From Arthrobacter sp. 31Y (GTDB taxonomy: Bacteria > Actinomycetota > Actinomycetes > Actinomycetales > Micrococcaceae), in the NCBI RefSeq assembly GCF_000526335.1, contig NZ_JAFW01000001.1, positions 3,100,001 to 3,164,000 of the forward strand: 64,000 nt of DNA, in the 5' to 3' direction. The notes beneath the pieces were generated by a model, which was not told the DNA's origin, made no database searches, and worked only from the letters and a program-made list of their open reading frames with translations. Shown one piece after another: positions 17,380 to 26,943 of the stretch. The position numbers were made by a program, and so were the translations under genes. How positions within the stretch are numbered: position 1 is the first letter of the stretch; each line of letters starts with the position of its first letter.

Positions 17380-18918
17380 ATGTCCCGCGCACGCATCACC
17401 CTCGACCGCGACTTCACCATTGGCGAGGTGCCCCGACGACTTTTCGGCTCCTTCGTGGAGCACATGGGCCGCTGTGTCTACACCGGAATCTATGAGCCCG
17501 GGCACCCGGAGGCCGACGAGAACGGCTTCCGCCAGGACGTCATGAAGCTCGTGAAGGAACTCGGCGCCACCGTTATCCGGTACCCCGGCGGCAACTTCGT
17601 CTCCGGCTACAACTGGGAAGACGGGATCGGCCCTGTCAGCGAGCGGCCCCGCCGCCTGGACGGAGCCTGGCACACCGTGGAGACCAACGCCTTTGGCCTG
17701 CACGAGTTTGTGGACTGGTCCAAGCAGGCCGGCACGGAAATCATGGAGGCCATCAACCTGGGCACCAGGGGAGTGGACGCGGCCCGCGAGATCGTTGAAT
17801 ACGCCAACCACCCCGGCGGAACCTACCTGTCAGACCTCCGCGCCAAGAACGGCCACAAGGAGCCATTCGACATCAAGCTATGGTGCCTGGGCAACGAGCT
17901 GGACGGGCCGTGGCAGATCGGACACAAGACCGCCGACGAATACGGACGCTTGGCGCAGGAAGCCGCCAAGGCCATGCGGTTCGTTGACCCCACGCTTGAG
18001 TTGGTGGCCTGCGGCAGCTCCAGCTCTTCGATGCCGACGTTCGGCGCGTGGGAGCAGACCGTCCTCACCCACACCTATGACGAAGTGGACTATGTTTCCC
18101 TCCACGCGTATTACCAGGAGCACGACGGCGACGTCGGCAGCTTCCTGGCCTCCGCCGTCGACACCGATTACTTCATCGAGTCAGTGATCGCCACCGCGGA
18201 TGCAGTGCGTGCCAAGGGCAAGCACAAGAAGCACATCAACTTGTCCTTCGATGAGTGGAATGTTTGGTACCAGCGCGGCCTGGATACTGAGGACCAGCCG
18301 CACAACGTGGCCAAGGCCGGCTGGCGGGAGCACCCCCGTGTGATCGAGGACAAGTACAACGTCACCGATGCCGTGGTGGTGGGGACGCTGCTCAACTCGC
18401 TGCTCCGCCACGGTGACCGGGTGAAGATCGCCAACCAGGCCCAGCTGGTCAACGTGATCGCCCCGATCCTTTCGGAGGAGAACGGCCCGGCCTGGAAACA
18501 GACCATTTTCCACCCGTTCGCGCGCATGGCCGAGCTCGCCAAGGGCCAGATCCTGCGACTCTCCGTGGACTCGGACAAGTACTCGAATGCGCGGTTTGGA
18601 GACACCGACCTGGTGGATGTCAGCGCTACCTGGAATGAAGAAACGGGCCGCGTGGCACTGTTCTTCGCGAACCGCGGGCTGGAAGAAGCGGCCGACGTCG
18701 AGGTTGCCCTGCGCGGTTTCGACGCCCGGCAGGTACTCCGCGCCGAGGTCCTGGAGATCCCCGAGGGTGGCGACCGCCTCACCATCAACACCCAGGATCA
18801 GCCGGGCCGTGTTGGCTTGACGGCTCTGGAAGGTGTGAAGGCGACCGGCTCCGAACTCCGCCTGACGCTGCCCGCCCTGTCTTGGGCCGTCGTCGAGCTT
18901 GACGTGGTGAAAGCCTAG
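17380..18918 (+). CDS. abfA: Alpha-L-arabinofuranosidase (GH51)
   Basis: The 512-residue enzyme has the GH51 layout: a TIM barrel with acid/base Glu173 in GNELDGPW and nucleophile Glu292 in SFDEWNVWY, then a C-terminal beta domain. The early motif RLFGSFVEHMGRCVY is typical. There is no signal peptide, so it releases arabinose inside the cell from imported arabino-oligosaccharides. It is the last gene of the operon that begins with the solute-binding protein and is separated from the permease by three 16-bp tandem repeats. Confidence 0.95.
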   Translation: MSRARITLDRDFTIGEVPRRLFGSFVEHMGRCVYTGIYEPGHPEADENGFRQDVMKLVKELGATVIRYPGGNFVSGYNWEDGIGPVSERPRRLDGAWHTVETNAFGLHEFVDWSKQAGTEIMEAINLGTRGVDAAREIVEYANHPGGTYLSDLRAKNGHKEPFDIKLWCLGNELDGPWQIGHKTADEYGRLAQEAAKAMRFVDPTLELVACGSSSSSMPTFGAWEQTVLTHTYDEVDYVSLHAYYQEHDGDVGSFLASAVDTDYFIESVIATADAVRAKGKHKKHINLSFDEWNVWYQRGLDTEDQPHNVAKAGWREHPRVIEDKYNVTDAVVVGTLLNSLLRHGDRVKIANQAQLVNVIAPILSEENGPAWKQTIFHPFARMAELAKGQILRLSVDSDKYSNARFGDTDLVDVSATWNEETGRVALFFANRGLEEAADVEVALRGFDARQVLRAEVLEIPEGGDRLTINTQDQPGRVGLTALEGVKATGSELRLTLPALSWAVVELDVVKA

Positions 18919-18926
18919 CGCCCGCA

Positions 18927-18992
18927 CCCAACTGAGTAACAGCAAACGTCGCTATGAGCACTCATAGCGACGTTTGCTGTTACTCAGTTGGG
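18927..18992. terminator. Perfect 66-base palindrome with 32-bp arms
   Basis: The arms 18927-18958 and 18961-18992 are perfect complements separated by only two bases (left arm begins CCCAACTGAGTAACAGC). It lies between the convergent arabinofuranosidase and DsbA-like genes and should stop transcription in both directions. Its length and perfection suggest a repeat family rather than an ordinary terminator. Confidence 0.8.
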
Positions 18993-19016
18993 TTAACGCA
19001 CGACGGCGGGGGCTGC

Positions 19017-19715
19017 TTAGATTGCGCAGCCGTCAGGGCCGCAGGCCTCGGCATCGGAAGCGCCCACCGGGATCAGGGGGTTGGCTTCCTGCCACGCCTG
19101 ATTCAGGGCCTCGCTGAACAGTTCGGCGGGCTGGGCGCCCGAAATGCCGTACTTGCGGTCGATGACGAAGAACGGGACGCCGGTGACGCCAATGGCGCGG
19201 GCCTCGTTGATGTCGTGGTTGACCTCATCCGTGAACTTGTCTGACGTGAAGAGTTCCGCGACTTCATCGGCCGGCAATGCGAGGGCGGCACCGAGTTCCG
19301 CGAGGTACTCCTTATTGCCGATGTCCTTGCCGTGCTCAAAGTGATCGCTGAGCAGCTGTTCCTTGGCTGCATCCTGGCGCCCGTGGGAGGCGGCCAGGTG
19401 GATGAGGCGGTGGGCGGTGAAGCTGTTGGCCACCACAACCTTGTCGAAGTGGTAGTCCAGGCCTTCGGCCTTTGCCGTCTCCGTGACGTGGGCGAACATC
19501 TGCTTGACCTGCTCGGGAGCCATACCCTTGCGATTGCTCAGGTAGTCCAACTCCGTGCCGTCATAGTGCTCCGGGACGGAAGGGTCCAGCTGGTAGCTCT
19601 TCCATTCGATGTCCACGGAATCACGGTGCGGAAACTGTGCCAGGGCGGTCTCGAAACGGCGCTTGCCGATGTAGCACCACGGGCACGCGACGTCTGACCA
19701 GATCTCAATCTTCAT
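19017..19715 (-). CDS. DsbA family oxidoreductase (FrnE-like)
   Basis: The 232-residue protein begins MKIEIWSDVACPWCYIGK, with the redox motif C11-P-W-C14 of the thioredoxin fold and a helical insertion typical of FrnE/2-hydroxychromene isomerase-like proteins. It ends in a second Cys pair (ACGPDGCAI). I start at ATG 19715. Longer starts up to 19799 add a segment without family features. It has no signal peptide, so it is a cytoplasmic thiol oxidoreductase or polyketide-type isomerase; FrnE of Deinococcus is a stress-linked disulfide isomerase. Confidence 0.88.
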   Translation of the reverse strand: MKIEIWSDVACPWCYIGKRRFETALAQFPHRDSVDIEWKSYQLDPSVPEHYDGTELDYLSNRKGMAPEQVKQMFAHVTETAKAEGLDYHFDKVVVANSFTAHRLIHLAASHGRQDAAKEQLLSDHFEHGKDIGNKEYLAELGAALALPADEVAELFTSDKFTDEVNHDINEARAIGVTGVPFFVIDRKYGISGAQPAELFSEALNQAWQEANPLIPVGASDAEACGPDGCAI

Positions 19716-19788
19716 GCTGTTGGCAACCCTGCGGGCCGGCAGGGCATTCCTTACACGGCTGTTATTTTCCTCACCTGGCTGGGACCTA

Positions 19789-19817
19789 TTGCAGGGCACA
19801 CAGGCCGGGCCTACTGT
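19789..19817 (+). promoter_or_regulatory. Sigma-A-like promoter of the glycosyltransferase gene
   Basis: TTGCAG (19789-19794) and TACTGT (19812-19817) are separated by 17 bases, about 55 bases before the start codon at 19873. Confidence 0.5.
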
Positions 19818-19872
19818 GGAAAAGGGTTAGGCAGTCAGCCTTTGTCTTGGGGGTTTCACAAAGGCCTTCAGC

Positions 19873-20907
19873 ATGCGCATCGGACTCATCGTTGGGCCGT
19901 GGTTTACGGTCCCCCCTACAAAGTACGGCGGCACGGAAAGAGTGGTGGACGCCCTCACCTGCGCGTTGATGACAGCCGGACACCAAGTTCTTTTAGCTAC
20001 AACATCGGACAGCACCTGTCCTGTGCCCAGGGTCCCTGGCCTCGGAGAGTCAGAACCCGGGGAACTGGGGACCAGCGAATCGGAACTGAACCACGTCATC
20101 AAGGCCTACGCCGGAATGCACCACGTGGACATCATTCACGACCACACCCTGGCGGGCCCTCTCTACGCTCATCGTCCACCCGGGATACCCGTAGTGACAA
20201 CCATCCATGGGCCCCTCACAAGCCGGACCGCCGGGCTGTACCGTGACATGGCGCAGAACACCGCCATTGTGGCCATATCCCAGGACCAGTGCAGCGGAGT
20301 CCCCAACCTTCCCATCGCGGCCGTCATCCACCACGGCATTGACCTTTCCCAAGTAACGGCGGGTGAAGGAAAGGGTGGCTACGCGTGCTTCGTGGGCCGG
20401 ATGTGCCCTGACAAAGGGCTCCTGGAAGCTGTGCACATTTCCCGGAAAGCCGGCATCCCGCTCCGCATTGCTGCCAAGATGCACACCCCGGCCGAGAAGG
20501 AGTTCCATGACCAGGTGGTGCAACCACTGTTAGGACCTAATGAGGACTTCCTGGGCGAACTTTCAGATCCGGAGAAATATGAGCTCATGGGAGACGCCTT
20601 GGTCCTGCTGAACCCCATCCAATGGCCCGAACCCTTTGGCCTGGTGATGATTGAGGCGCTCGCCACCGGAACACCTGTACTCTCCACGCCCATGGGGGCT
20701 GCACCGGAAATCCTGACCCACGGACTCAACGGCTTCCTCGCCCCGTCCAATGAGCTGGCCAATTACGTGGAAGCTGCGGCCGGGATCAGCCGGGCAGCGT
20801 GCCGCCGCACTGTGGAAGAGCGCTTCACTGCTGCCCGCATGGCGGCAGATCATCTGGAACTCTACGCCCGCATCATGGCCCACGTGGAGGAGGCTGTTCG
20901 CCCATGA
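19873..20907 (+). CDS. Glycosyltransferase family 4
   Basis: The 344-residue protein has a GT-B fold. The N-terminal glycine loop is KYGGTERVVDALT, the acceptor domain contains HDHTLAGPL, and the donor domain has the GRMCPDKG and EPFGLVMIEALATGTPV motifs with the E-x7-E nucleotide-sugar signature. It probably uses a nucleotide-activated sugar to build a glycoconjugate or glucan. It is monocistronic behind its own promoter, so the acceptor cannot be inferred from neighbours. Confidence 0.88.
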   Translation: MRIGLIVGPWFTVPPTKYGGTERVVDALTCALMTAGHQVLLATTSDSTCPVPRVPGLGESEPGELGTSESELNHVIKAYAGMHHVDIIHDHTLAGPLYAHRPPGIPVVTTIHGPLTSRTAGLYRDMAQNTAIVAISQDQCSGVPNLPIAAVIHHGIDLSQVTAGEGKGGYACFVGRMCPDKGLLEAVHISRKAGIPLRIAAKMHTPAEKEFHDQVVQPLLGPNEDFLGELSDPEKYELMGDALVLLNPIQWPEPFGLVMIEALATGTPVLSTPMGAAPEILTHGLNGFLAPSNELANYVEAAAGISRAACRRTVEERFTAARMAADHLELYARIMAHVEEAVRP

Positions 20908-20943
20908 CGGCCTGGAACGGGGTTTTATTCGGCCCGCGCCTTG

Positions 20944-21474
20944 TCAGAGCTCGTATTCCATGACGAAGTCGTGTTCCACGGTGTTGCCCAGTTTGAACGA
21001 CTTTGTGCCTACCCGCTGGAACCCGCTCTTCTCATAGAAGCGGATTGCCTTCGCGTTCTCGCTGTTCACCCCGAGCCACACCCCGGCAGCGCCCTTGTCT
21101 GCGGACTGGGCCAACGACGCCTGGATGAGCCGTGACGCGGCGCCTTTGCCGTGGTGCTCCGGGTGGACGTAGCACTTGCTGAGTTCCGTGGAAGGGAGTG
21201 CCGATAGAACGGATGCGACGTCCGGGTCGCTGGCTGGCTTGGCAACCAGGAGCGTGTACCCGTTGAGCTGCCCGTCGTCGTCGAGCACCAGGATGGTGAT
21301 GTTCGCGTCGGCGAGGTAGTCCTTGAACTTGGCTTCGCTGAGCGTCTTTTCGATGTGGGCCTGGATATCGGCCGGCGAGGAGCCCGGCGGGCAGGCCAGC
21401 GGGAAGGTGATGGCGGCAAGCTCAGCCAGCTTCCCGGCGTCGTGCGTTGTTGCGGTGCGGATGGTTTCAGTCAC
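20944..21474 (-). CDS. GNAT family N-acetyltransferase
   Basis: The 176-residue protein has the GNAT acetyl-CoA site (CYVHPEHHGKGAASRLI, residues about 105-121) and the late motif VWLGVNSENAKAIRFYEKSGF. The start is GTG 21474 after GGGGGA. The substrate is unknown. A dispersed palindrome separates it from the usp gene. Confidence 0.87.
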   Translation of the reverse strand: MTETIRTATTHDAGKLAELAAITFPLACPPGSSPADIQAHIEKTLSEAKFKDYLADANITILVLDDDGQLNGYTLLVAKPASDPDVASVLSALPSTELSKCYVHPEHHGKGAASRLIQASLAQSADKGAAGVWLGVNSENAKAIRFYEKSGFQRVGTKSFKLGNTVEHDFVMEYEL

Positions 21475-21488
21475 GTGGTCCCCCCGGC

Positions 21489-21549
21489 AGTTTTTGTACA
21501 GGTAATGCCCCTAAGAACGAATCTTAAGGGCATTAGCTGTACGAAAACT
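21489..21549. repeat. Inverted repeat, copy 2 of the TTTTGTACAG palindrome
   Basis: The 27-bp arms (21489-21515 and 21523-21549) have three mismatches and share the core TTTTGTACAG-TAATGCCC-TAAG with the element at 2912-2966. It lies just beyond the stop of the usp gene, where it could terminate the tct operon. Confidence 0.8.
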
Positions 21550-21550
21550 C

Positions 21551-21943
21551 CTACTCCGCTTTGACTGCCAAAACCGGACAGTCCGCCTCGAGCAGGATCC
21601 GCTGGGAGACGCTGCCCATGATGAGCTTGCCCACCGGGCTGCGGCGGCGGAGGCCGATCACAATCAGGCTGGCATCACTCTCATCGGCAGCGTCCAGGAC
21701 TTCGGCTGCGGCGTCGTGGCCGCGGATGGGCTGCTTGATGATGTGCTGCACGCCCTGCTCAGCCAGCCGCTCCTCGATGCTCTGAATATCCGGCTCCTGG
21801 GCGTACCGGTTGTCCACCAGGGCGTCGCCCTTGGAGGAATTGATGACCAGGAGGGTTTCCTTGCTTTTCTTGGCCTCGGCGATGGCTTGCGTCAGTGCCG
21901 CTTCGCCTTCCGGTGTGGGGACGTATCCCACCACGATGGTCAT
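21551..21943 (-). CDS. Universal stress protein (UspA family)
   Basis: The 130-residue protein has one Usp domain with the ATP-binding motif GLRRRSPVGKLIMGSVSQRIL (the G-2x-G-9x-G-S pattern). The start is ATG 21943 after AGGAGA. It follows tctA by 32 bases on the same strand and so appears to be the last gene of the tricarboxylate transport operon, linking carbon uptake to a stress or energy sensor. Confidence 0.9.
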   Translation of the reverse strand: MTIVVGYVPTPEGEAALTQAIAEAKKSKETLLVINSSKGDALVDNRYAQEPDIQSIEERLAEQGVQHIIKQPIRGHDAAAEVLDAADESDASLIVIGLRRRSPVGKLIMGSVSQRILLEADCPVLAVKAE

Positions 21944-21975
21944 GGTTTCTCCTCGTTGTACTGGAAGTGGATGGT

Positions 21976-23514
21976 TCAGTCGCTGTAGTCTGCAGCGCCC
22001 GAATTGGCCGGGAGCAGGGACGGCTTGGCAGGACGGTTGCGGCGGATGAGTTTGTAGATGAACGGCCAGGCCAGGATGATCGCCACGATGATGTAGACCA
22101 CAATCGCGATGGGTTCGCTGAAGAGGCCTGCGGGGTCGCCGGCGCTCAGCTGCAGCGTTTTGCGAAGTTGGCCTTCGATGCGCGGACCCAGGATGACGCC
22201 GAGGATCAGCGGCAGGACCGGGAGTCCGAAGCGCCGCATCATGAAGCCCAGGGCCCCGAGCACCAGCAGGATCACCAGGTCGAATGCCTGCAGGTTCACC
22301 GAGTAGGCGCCCAGCGTGGCGAAGAACAGGATGCCTGCGTAGAGGTATGGGCGGGGGAGTTGCAGCAGCTTCGCCCACACCGGCGCCAAGGGCAGGTTGA
22401 TGAGCAGAAGCAGGAAGTTGCCGATGAAGAGGCTGGCGATCAGTGCCCACACCAGCGGACCCTGGCTGGAGAACAGCTGAGGGCCGGGCTGGATGCCGTA
22501 GGACGTGAAGGCTGCGAGCATGACGGCGGCGGTTGCGTTGGTGGGCAGGCCGAGGGCGAGCATGGGGGTCAGCGTTCCGGCAGCTGCCGCGTTATTGGCT
22601 GCTTCAGGTCCGGCGACGCCTTCAATAGCGCCCTTGCCGAACTCCTCCGGGTGCTTGCTGAGCCGTTTCTCCGTGACATATGAGAGGAAAGTGGGGATTT
22701 CCGCGCCACCGGCAGGCAAAGCGCCGAACGGGAAGCCAAAAGCGGTGCCGCGGAGCCAAGGCTTCCAGGAGCGGGCCCAGTCCTTCTTGCCCATCCACGG
22801 ACGGCCCACCGGAATGACGTGGAGCGGTGTGCGGCGCAGGTGGGCGGCAACCCAAAGGGCTTCACCGACGGCGAAGATCGCGACGGCCACCACCACAATA
22901 TCCAGCCCGTCCACCAGCAGGGGTTGGCCGAAGGTCAGGCGGCGTTGGCCAGTCACCGAATCGATGCCCACCAGCCCGATGGCCAGGCCTAGGGCCAGCG
23001 AAGCGAAACCTCGGAGCCTGGATGAACCGAGGACGGCGGTCACTGCAAGGAGCGCCAGAATCATGATGGCGAAGTAGCTGGGGGCACCCAGGCTGACAGC
23101 GAATTGCACCACGATGGGTGCGAATACGGCCAACAGTGCTGTGCCGATGGTGCCTGCAATGAAGGAGCCGATGGCCGCGGTGGCGAGTGCCTGCGCGGCC
23201 CTGCCGGCTTTGGCCATCTTGTTGCCTTCGATGGCTGTCACCACCGACGACGATTCGCCTGGTGTGTTGAGGAGGATGGAGGTGGTGGAACCGCCGAACA
23301 TGCCGCCGTAGTAGATTCCGGCGAACATGATGAAGGCGCTGGTGGGCTCCAACGCGGCAGTCACCGGAAGCAGCAAAGCCACCGTCATGGCCGGGCCAAG
23401 TCCGGGAAGGACGCCGACGGCGGTGCCCAGGAGGACGCCGATCACGGCGAACAAGAGGTTCATGGGGGTCAGGGCGGTGGCGAAACCGTCCATCAGGGAG
23501 GACCAGACGTCCAT
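21976..23514 (-). CDS. tctA: Tripartite tricarboxylate transporter large permease TctA
   Basis: The 512-residue integral membrane protein has about 12 spans and the family motifs [37 protein letters not shown] and the second glycine-rich repeat [15 protein letters not shown]. It forms the transport path for citrate or another carboxylate together with TctB and the TctC binding protein. Start and the tctB stop overlap (TAATG), showing translational coupling. Confidence 0.94.
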   Translation of the reverse strand: MDVWSSLMDGFATALTPMNLLFAVIGVLLGTAVGVLPGLGPAMTVALLLPVTAALEPTSAFIMFAGIYYGGMFGGSTTSILLNTPGESSSVVTAIEGNKMAKAGRAAQALATAAIGSFIAGTIGTALLAVFAPIVVQFAVSLGAPSYFAIMILALLAVTAVLGSSRLRGFASLALGLAIGLVGIDSVTGQRRLTFGQPLLVDGLDIVVVAVAIFAVGEALWVAAHLRRTPLHVIPVGRPWMGKKDWARSWKPWLRGTAFGFPFGALPAGGAEIPTFLSYVTEKRLSKHPEEFGKGAIEGVAGPEAANNAAAAGTLTPMLALGLPTNATAAVMLAAFTSYGIQPGPQLFSSQGPLVWALIASLFIGNFLLLLINLPLAPVWAKLLQLPRPYLYAGILFFATLGAYSVNLQAFDLVILLVLGALGFMMRRFGLPVLPLILGVILGPRIEGQLRKTLQLSAGDPAGLFSEPIAIVVYIIVAIILAWPFIYKLIRRNRPAKPSLLPANSGAADYSD

Positions 23515-24017
23515 TAGAGGATTCCTTCCAGGAGCCCGGCGGGCAGTGCGATGCCCAAGCCGAGGTAGAAGCCGTAGAAGGTCAGCAGGGCCAGGGCGAC
23601 GGAAATGAGGCCGTCACGAATGTAGCGGCGGCTGCCCAGTGCCAGCACGCTGCCCCAGAAGAGGACAGTTCCGGAAATGACCCAGCCGGCCCAGTCGATG
23701 AGCAGGATGTTCAGAATGAAGGCTCCGGCCAGCGGGAGGATGGTTTTCCAGTCCGCAGGGTGGGCCAGGTCAACGTCTTCGCCGCCTTCGGCTTCACCCT
23801 TGCCGCCGCGGAGGACGTTGATGGCTAGGAGGATGGCGCAGATGATCAGCAGCCCGGAAACAATGAACGGAACAGTCTTCGGACCCACTGGGTCCGACTG
23901 GGAGTATGGGGTCACCAGGCCGTTCGCGTCCAGGAAGACCAGGACGCCAACCGCGCCGAGCAGGAGGGCTACCCCCAGCTCGGCGCGGCCTTTAAGGCCT
24001 GTGGCTATGGAGCTCAC
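23514..24017 (-). CDS. tctB: Tripartite tricarboxylate transporter small permease TctB
   Basis: The 167-residue protein has four predicted spans and the size of TctB. It overlaps tctC by four bases (ATGA) and tctA by one. It has no clear catalytic motif and supports TctA in the membrane. Confidence 0.9.
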   Translation of the reverse strand: MSSIATGLKGRAELGVALLLGAVGVLVFLDANGLVTPYSQSDPVGPKTVPFIVSGLLIICAILLAINVLRGGKGEAEGGEDVDLAHPADWKTILPLAGAFILNILLIDWAGWVISGTVLFWGSVLALGSRRYIRDGLISVALALLTFYGFYLGLGIALPAGLLEGIL

Positions 24018-25018
24018 GCCAACCCGAGCTTGGTGAGGACATCCGCCACGCGCTTGTCCTGGTCAGTCAGGAAGGTCTTGAACTCGTCACCGGTAACAAA
24101 GGCGTCGGACCAGCTGTGGGTCTTGAGCGCTTCCTTCCAACCAGCGGAGGCGTGCATCTTTTCAAGGGCGGCGATCAGGGACTTCTTGTCGTCCTCGCTG
24201 ATGCCCGGAGGGGCCACAACGCCGCGCCAGTTGGTGAAGACGAGGTCAATGTTGGACTCTTTCAGCGTGGGTGCGTCAACGCCTTCCAGACGGTTCTCGC
24301 CGCTGGTGGCCAGGACCCGGATCTCACCGGACTTGATCTGCTGCAAGTACTCACCGGCGCCGGAAGCTGCAAAGCCCAGCTTGTTACCGAGGATGGCGGG
24401 CAGAAGGTCGCCACCGCCGTCGTAAGAAACAAAGTTGACCTTGGTGGCGTCGATGCCAACAGCGCCGGCCAACTGCATCGGCAGGAGGTGGTCCGGGCCG
24501 CCGGGCGACGAACCGCCGCCTACTGCGATGGAGCCAGGGTTGGCCTTCCACGCCGTCACCAGATCATCAATGGTCTTGTACGGGGAGTCCTTGCTGACCA
24601 TGATGGCGCCGGGTTCCTCGATCAGCTTCGCCAGAGGCGTGGTCTCCGTCAGCTTCGACTCGGACTTGTTGGTGTAGCTCGCGCCAACAACTCCCAGGCC
24701 CATGAGCATGGTGAGGTCACCGTTGCCCTTTTCATTGACGATCCGGGCGAGGCCAACCGTGCCGCCGGCGCCGGCAAGGTTGAACACCTCGGTGTTGGTG
24801 GAGATCTTCTCGTCATCCAGTACCTTGGCTGCTGCCCGGGCAGTGGTGTCGTAGCCGCCGCCGGGAGTGTTCGGAACCATGATCTGGAGTCCGGTGATGG
24901 GTCCCGCTGCGCCGGTGCTGTCAGAACTGGTGGACTTACCTGTTGCACCGCAACCGGTGGCCATCAGGGCGATGCCGGCAGCGACGGCGGCGACTCGCAA
25001 TGCGCGGATCTGGCGCAT
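24014..25018 (-). CDS. tctC: Tripartite tricarboxylate transporter substrate-binding lipoprotein TctC
   Basis: The 334-residue protein has a signal peptide ending in the lipobox ATGC, so it should be lipidated at Cys23. The mature domain has the Bug/TctC pattern with a PNTPGGGYDTTAR segment and GGGSSPGGPDHLL, which contact the carboxylate ligand. It is the first gene of tctCBA and is divergent from the sensor kinase gene, whose system probably controls it. Confidence 0.93.
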   Translation of the reverse strand: MRQIRALRVAAVAAGIALMATGCGATGKSTSSDSTGAAGPITGLQIMVPNTPGGGYDTTARAAAKVLDDEKISTNTEVFNLAGAGGTVGLARIVNEKGNGDLTMLMGLGVVGASYTNKSESKLTETTPLAKLIEEPGAIMVSKDSPYKTIDDLVTAWKANPGSIAVGGGSSPGGPDHLLPMQLAGAVGIDATKVNFVSYDGGGDLLPAILGNKLGFAASGAGEYLQQIKSGEIRVLATSGENRLEGVDAPTLKESNIDLVFTNWRGVVAPPGISEDDKKSLIAALEKMHASAGWKEALKTHSWSDAFVTGDEFKTFLTDQDKRVADVLTKLGLA

Positions 25019-25058
25019 GGTGTTCCTCTTCTCATCATCGAAAAATTTGGTGCAGGGC

Positions 25059-25132
25059 GATCAGCGTTGTGCCCCGCTGATCTGATGCTAGGCGGGTACG
25101 TGACAGGGATCACTCTTGTGTTCGCAGTGATC
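25059..25132. promoter_or_regulatory. Inverted repeats in the tctC/kinase divergent region
   Basis: GATCACT (25108-25114) and AGTGATC (25126-25132) form a perfect pair 11 bases apart, a candidate site for the response regulator. GATCAGCG (25059-25066) and CGCTGATC (25075-25082) form a hairpin in the tctC leader. A TATAGT box at 25214-25219 could serve the kinase gene. The 294-base gap shows nothing else. Confidence 0.5.
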
Positions 25133-25312
25133 TTTAAGTTCATTGCGTTCACGGGTTTTGACTGAGTTTTGGTGCGTTGCGGCGGTCTGAGCTGGTCTTC
25201 TGAACCTCTGGGGTATAGTTCCGATACGCCACGGGGAAGCTGTTGTCCGCCCCCGAACGACTCCCATCACCTGAACTCCACCGATCACCGGCACCACCAA
25301 AGGAACCCGGCA

Positions 25313-26941
25313 GTGACCCGACTGACCCGACTGTCTCGAAAAAGAGGTATGTCCCTGGCAGGGCAGTACCTCGTTCTGCAGTTGCTGATCGTCCTGGCCG
25401 TTCTTGTTGCCGTCGTGGCCATTTCGCTGGCGCAATCCGCTGCCACCTTCGAACGTACTGAAGGGCGCCGGGCGCTGCTGGCCGCTGAAGCCTTGGGAAG
25501 CAACCCCACAGTCCGCGCATTGCTGCCCTCGGCCGAACCGAGGGCCGGCTCAGCCCTCCCCGCCGTGGCTGAATCCGTGCGCACCGTGTCCGGATCCTCC
25601 CATGTGGCGCTGGCCAAACTTGACGGCACCGTTGTGGCATCATCCGATCCCAGCCTGTTGGGCCTGCCCCTGCCTCTGGGGGAAAGCAAAGTGATGGAAG
25701 GGCGCGCCTGGACGGGGGTCCTGCCGGGCAGTAGCGGTGCCGTACTGTCTGCCCACGTCCCGGTCCTGGACGATTCCGGAAAAGTCATCGGCGTGGCATC
25801 CATCAGCAGGAACTACCCCTCCACCATCGAAAGGCTGGGCGACGCAGTACCCAACCTGCTCACTTATCTGGGGGTTGCCAGCGTCCTGGGAGTCGCCGGA
25901 TCCCTCCTGTTGTCCCGCCGCGTGAAACGGCAGACCCTGGGCATGGAACCGCGGGAAATCACCGGCTTGGTGGAGAACCGCGAAGCGATGCTGCAGGGCC
26001 TCAAGGAAGGCGTCGTCGCGTTGGATCCCCACGAACGCATCACCGTGGCCAACCAGAGCGCCCGGCAACTCCTTGGCCTGCCCCCGGACTGCGTGGGCAA
26101 GAAACTGCGATCCCTCCACGTGGATCCTGCACTGAAAATCGTCCTCACCCGTGAGCAGTCAGATGCTGACCAGTTGGTGCTCGTGGGGGAGCGGCTGGTG
26201 GTCATGAACCGTGTTGCCTTGCGATCCCATGGACGCGACATCGGCTCCGTCACCACCCTGAGGGATAGGACCGAGCTGTCTTCCTTGGAAAGTGAACTTG
26301 GCGCCACCAAGACCGTCACCGATACCCTGAGGGCCCAGGCCCACGAGTTCGCCAATCAGCTCCACGTCATCTCCGGCCTGATCCAGATTGGCGAATACGA
26401 TTCCGTGGTGCAATTCGTCAATGGAGCCACCGTGGACCGCACGCGGCTCAACGACGACGTCACCAGCCGCATCGAAGACCCGGCGCTCGCAGCCCTGCTC
26501 ATAGCCAAAGCCAGTCTGGCCACCGAGCGCGGCGTGGAACTGAAGCTGGACCCGAAGTCCTCGCTGCCGCGCGTCAACGAGGAGCTGTCCCGCGACCTCA
26601 CCACCGTGGTGGGCAACTTGGTGGACAACGCGTTCGACGCCGTCACTGGACTCCCCGGGGCATCGGTCCGAGTGCTCGTGGTTGTTTCACGGGACGAGGT
26701 TACAGTCACCGTCCGGGACAACGGCCCCGGTGTGCCCATGGGCTCCGCAGAGGACATTTTCCGGCAAGGCTTCTCCACGAAAGAGCCCGGCTCGGGCGAT
26801 GCCCGGGGCTTTGGCTTGGCGTTGTCGCGGGTGATCTGCCGGCGCTCCGGAGGCGACCTGTCGGTGTCCAATGACAACGGGGCAGTGTTCACTGCACGGT
26901 TCAGCAAGCGGGATTCAGACTCAGGCAAAGGGGCAGGGTAG
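25313..26941 (+). CDS. CitA/DcuS-type sensor histidine kinase
   Basis: The kinase (542 aa from GTG 25313, AAAGGA eight bases upstream) has a first membrane span near residues 20-40, an extracytoplasmic PDC-type sensor domain, a second span near 180-200, a PAS domain, and a SpoOB-like dimerisation helix with His344 in AHEFANQLHVISGL. The ATPase domain follows with NLVDNAFDAV, DNGPGVP and GFGLALS. This is the citrate/C4-dicarboxylate sensor family. It is paired with the response regulator two bases downstream and is divergent from tctCBA, which it likely switches on when the carboxylate is present. Confidence 0.92.
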   Translation: MTRLTRLSRKRGMSLAGQYLVLQLLIVLAVLVAVVAISLAQSAATFERTEGRRALLAAEALGSNPTVRALLPSAEPRAGSALPAVAESVRTVSGSSHVALAKLDGTVVASSDPSLLGLPLPLGESKVMEGRAWTGVLPGSSGAVLSAHVPVLDDSGKVIGVASISRNYPSTIERLGDAVPNLLTYLGVASVLGVAGSLLLSRRVKRQTLGMEPREITGLVENREAMLQGLKEGVVALDPHERITVANQSARQLLGLPPDCVGKKLRSLHVDPALKIVLTREQSDADQLVLVGERLVVMNRVALRSHGRDIGSVTTLRDRTELSSLESELGATKTVTDTLRAQAHEFANQLHVISGLIQIGEYDSVVQFVNGATVDRTRLNDDVTSRIEDPALAALLIAKASLATERGVELKLDPKSSLPRVNEELSRDLTTVVGNLVDNAFDAVTGLPGASVRVLVVVSRDEVTVTVRDNGPGVPMGSAEDIFRQGFSTKEPGSGDARGFGLALSRVICRRSGGDLSVSNDNGAVFTARFSKRDSDSGKGAG

Positions 26942-26943
26942 CC

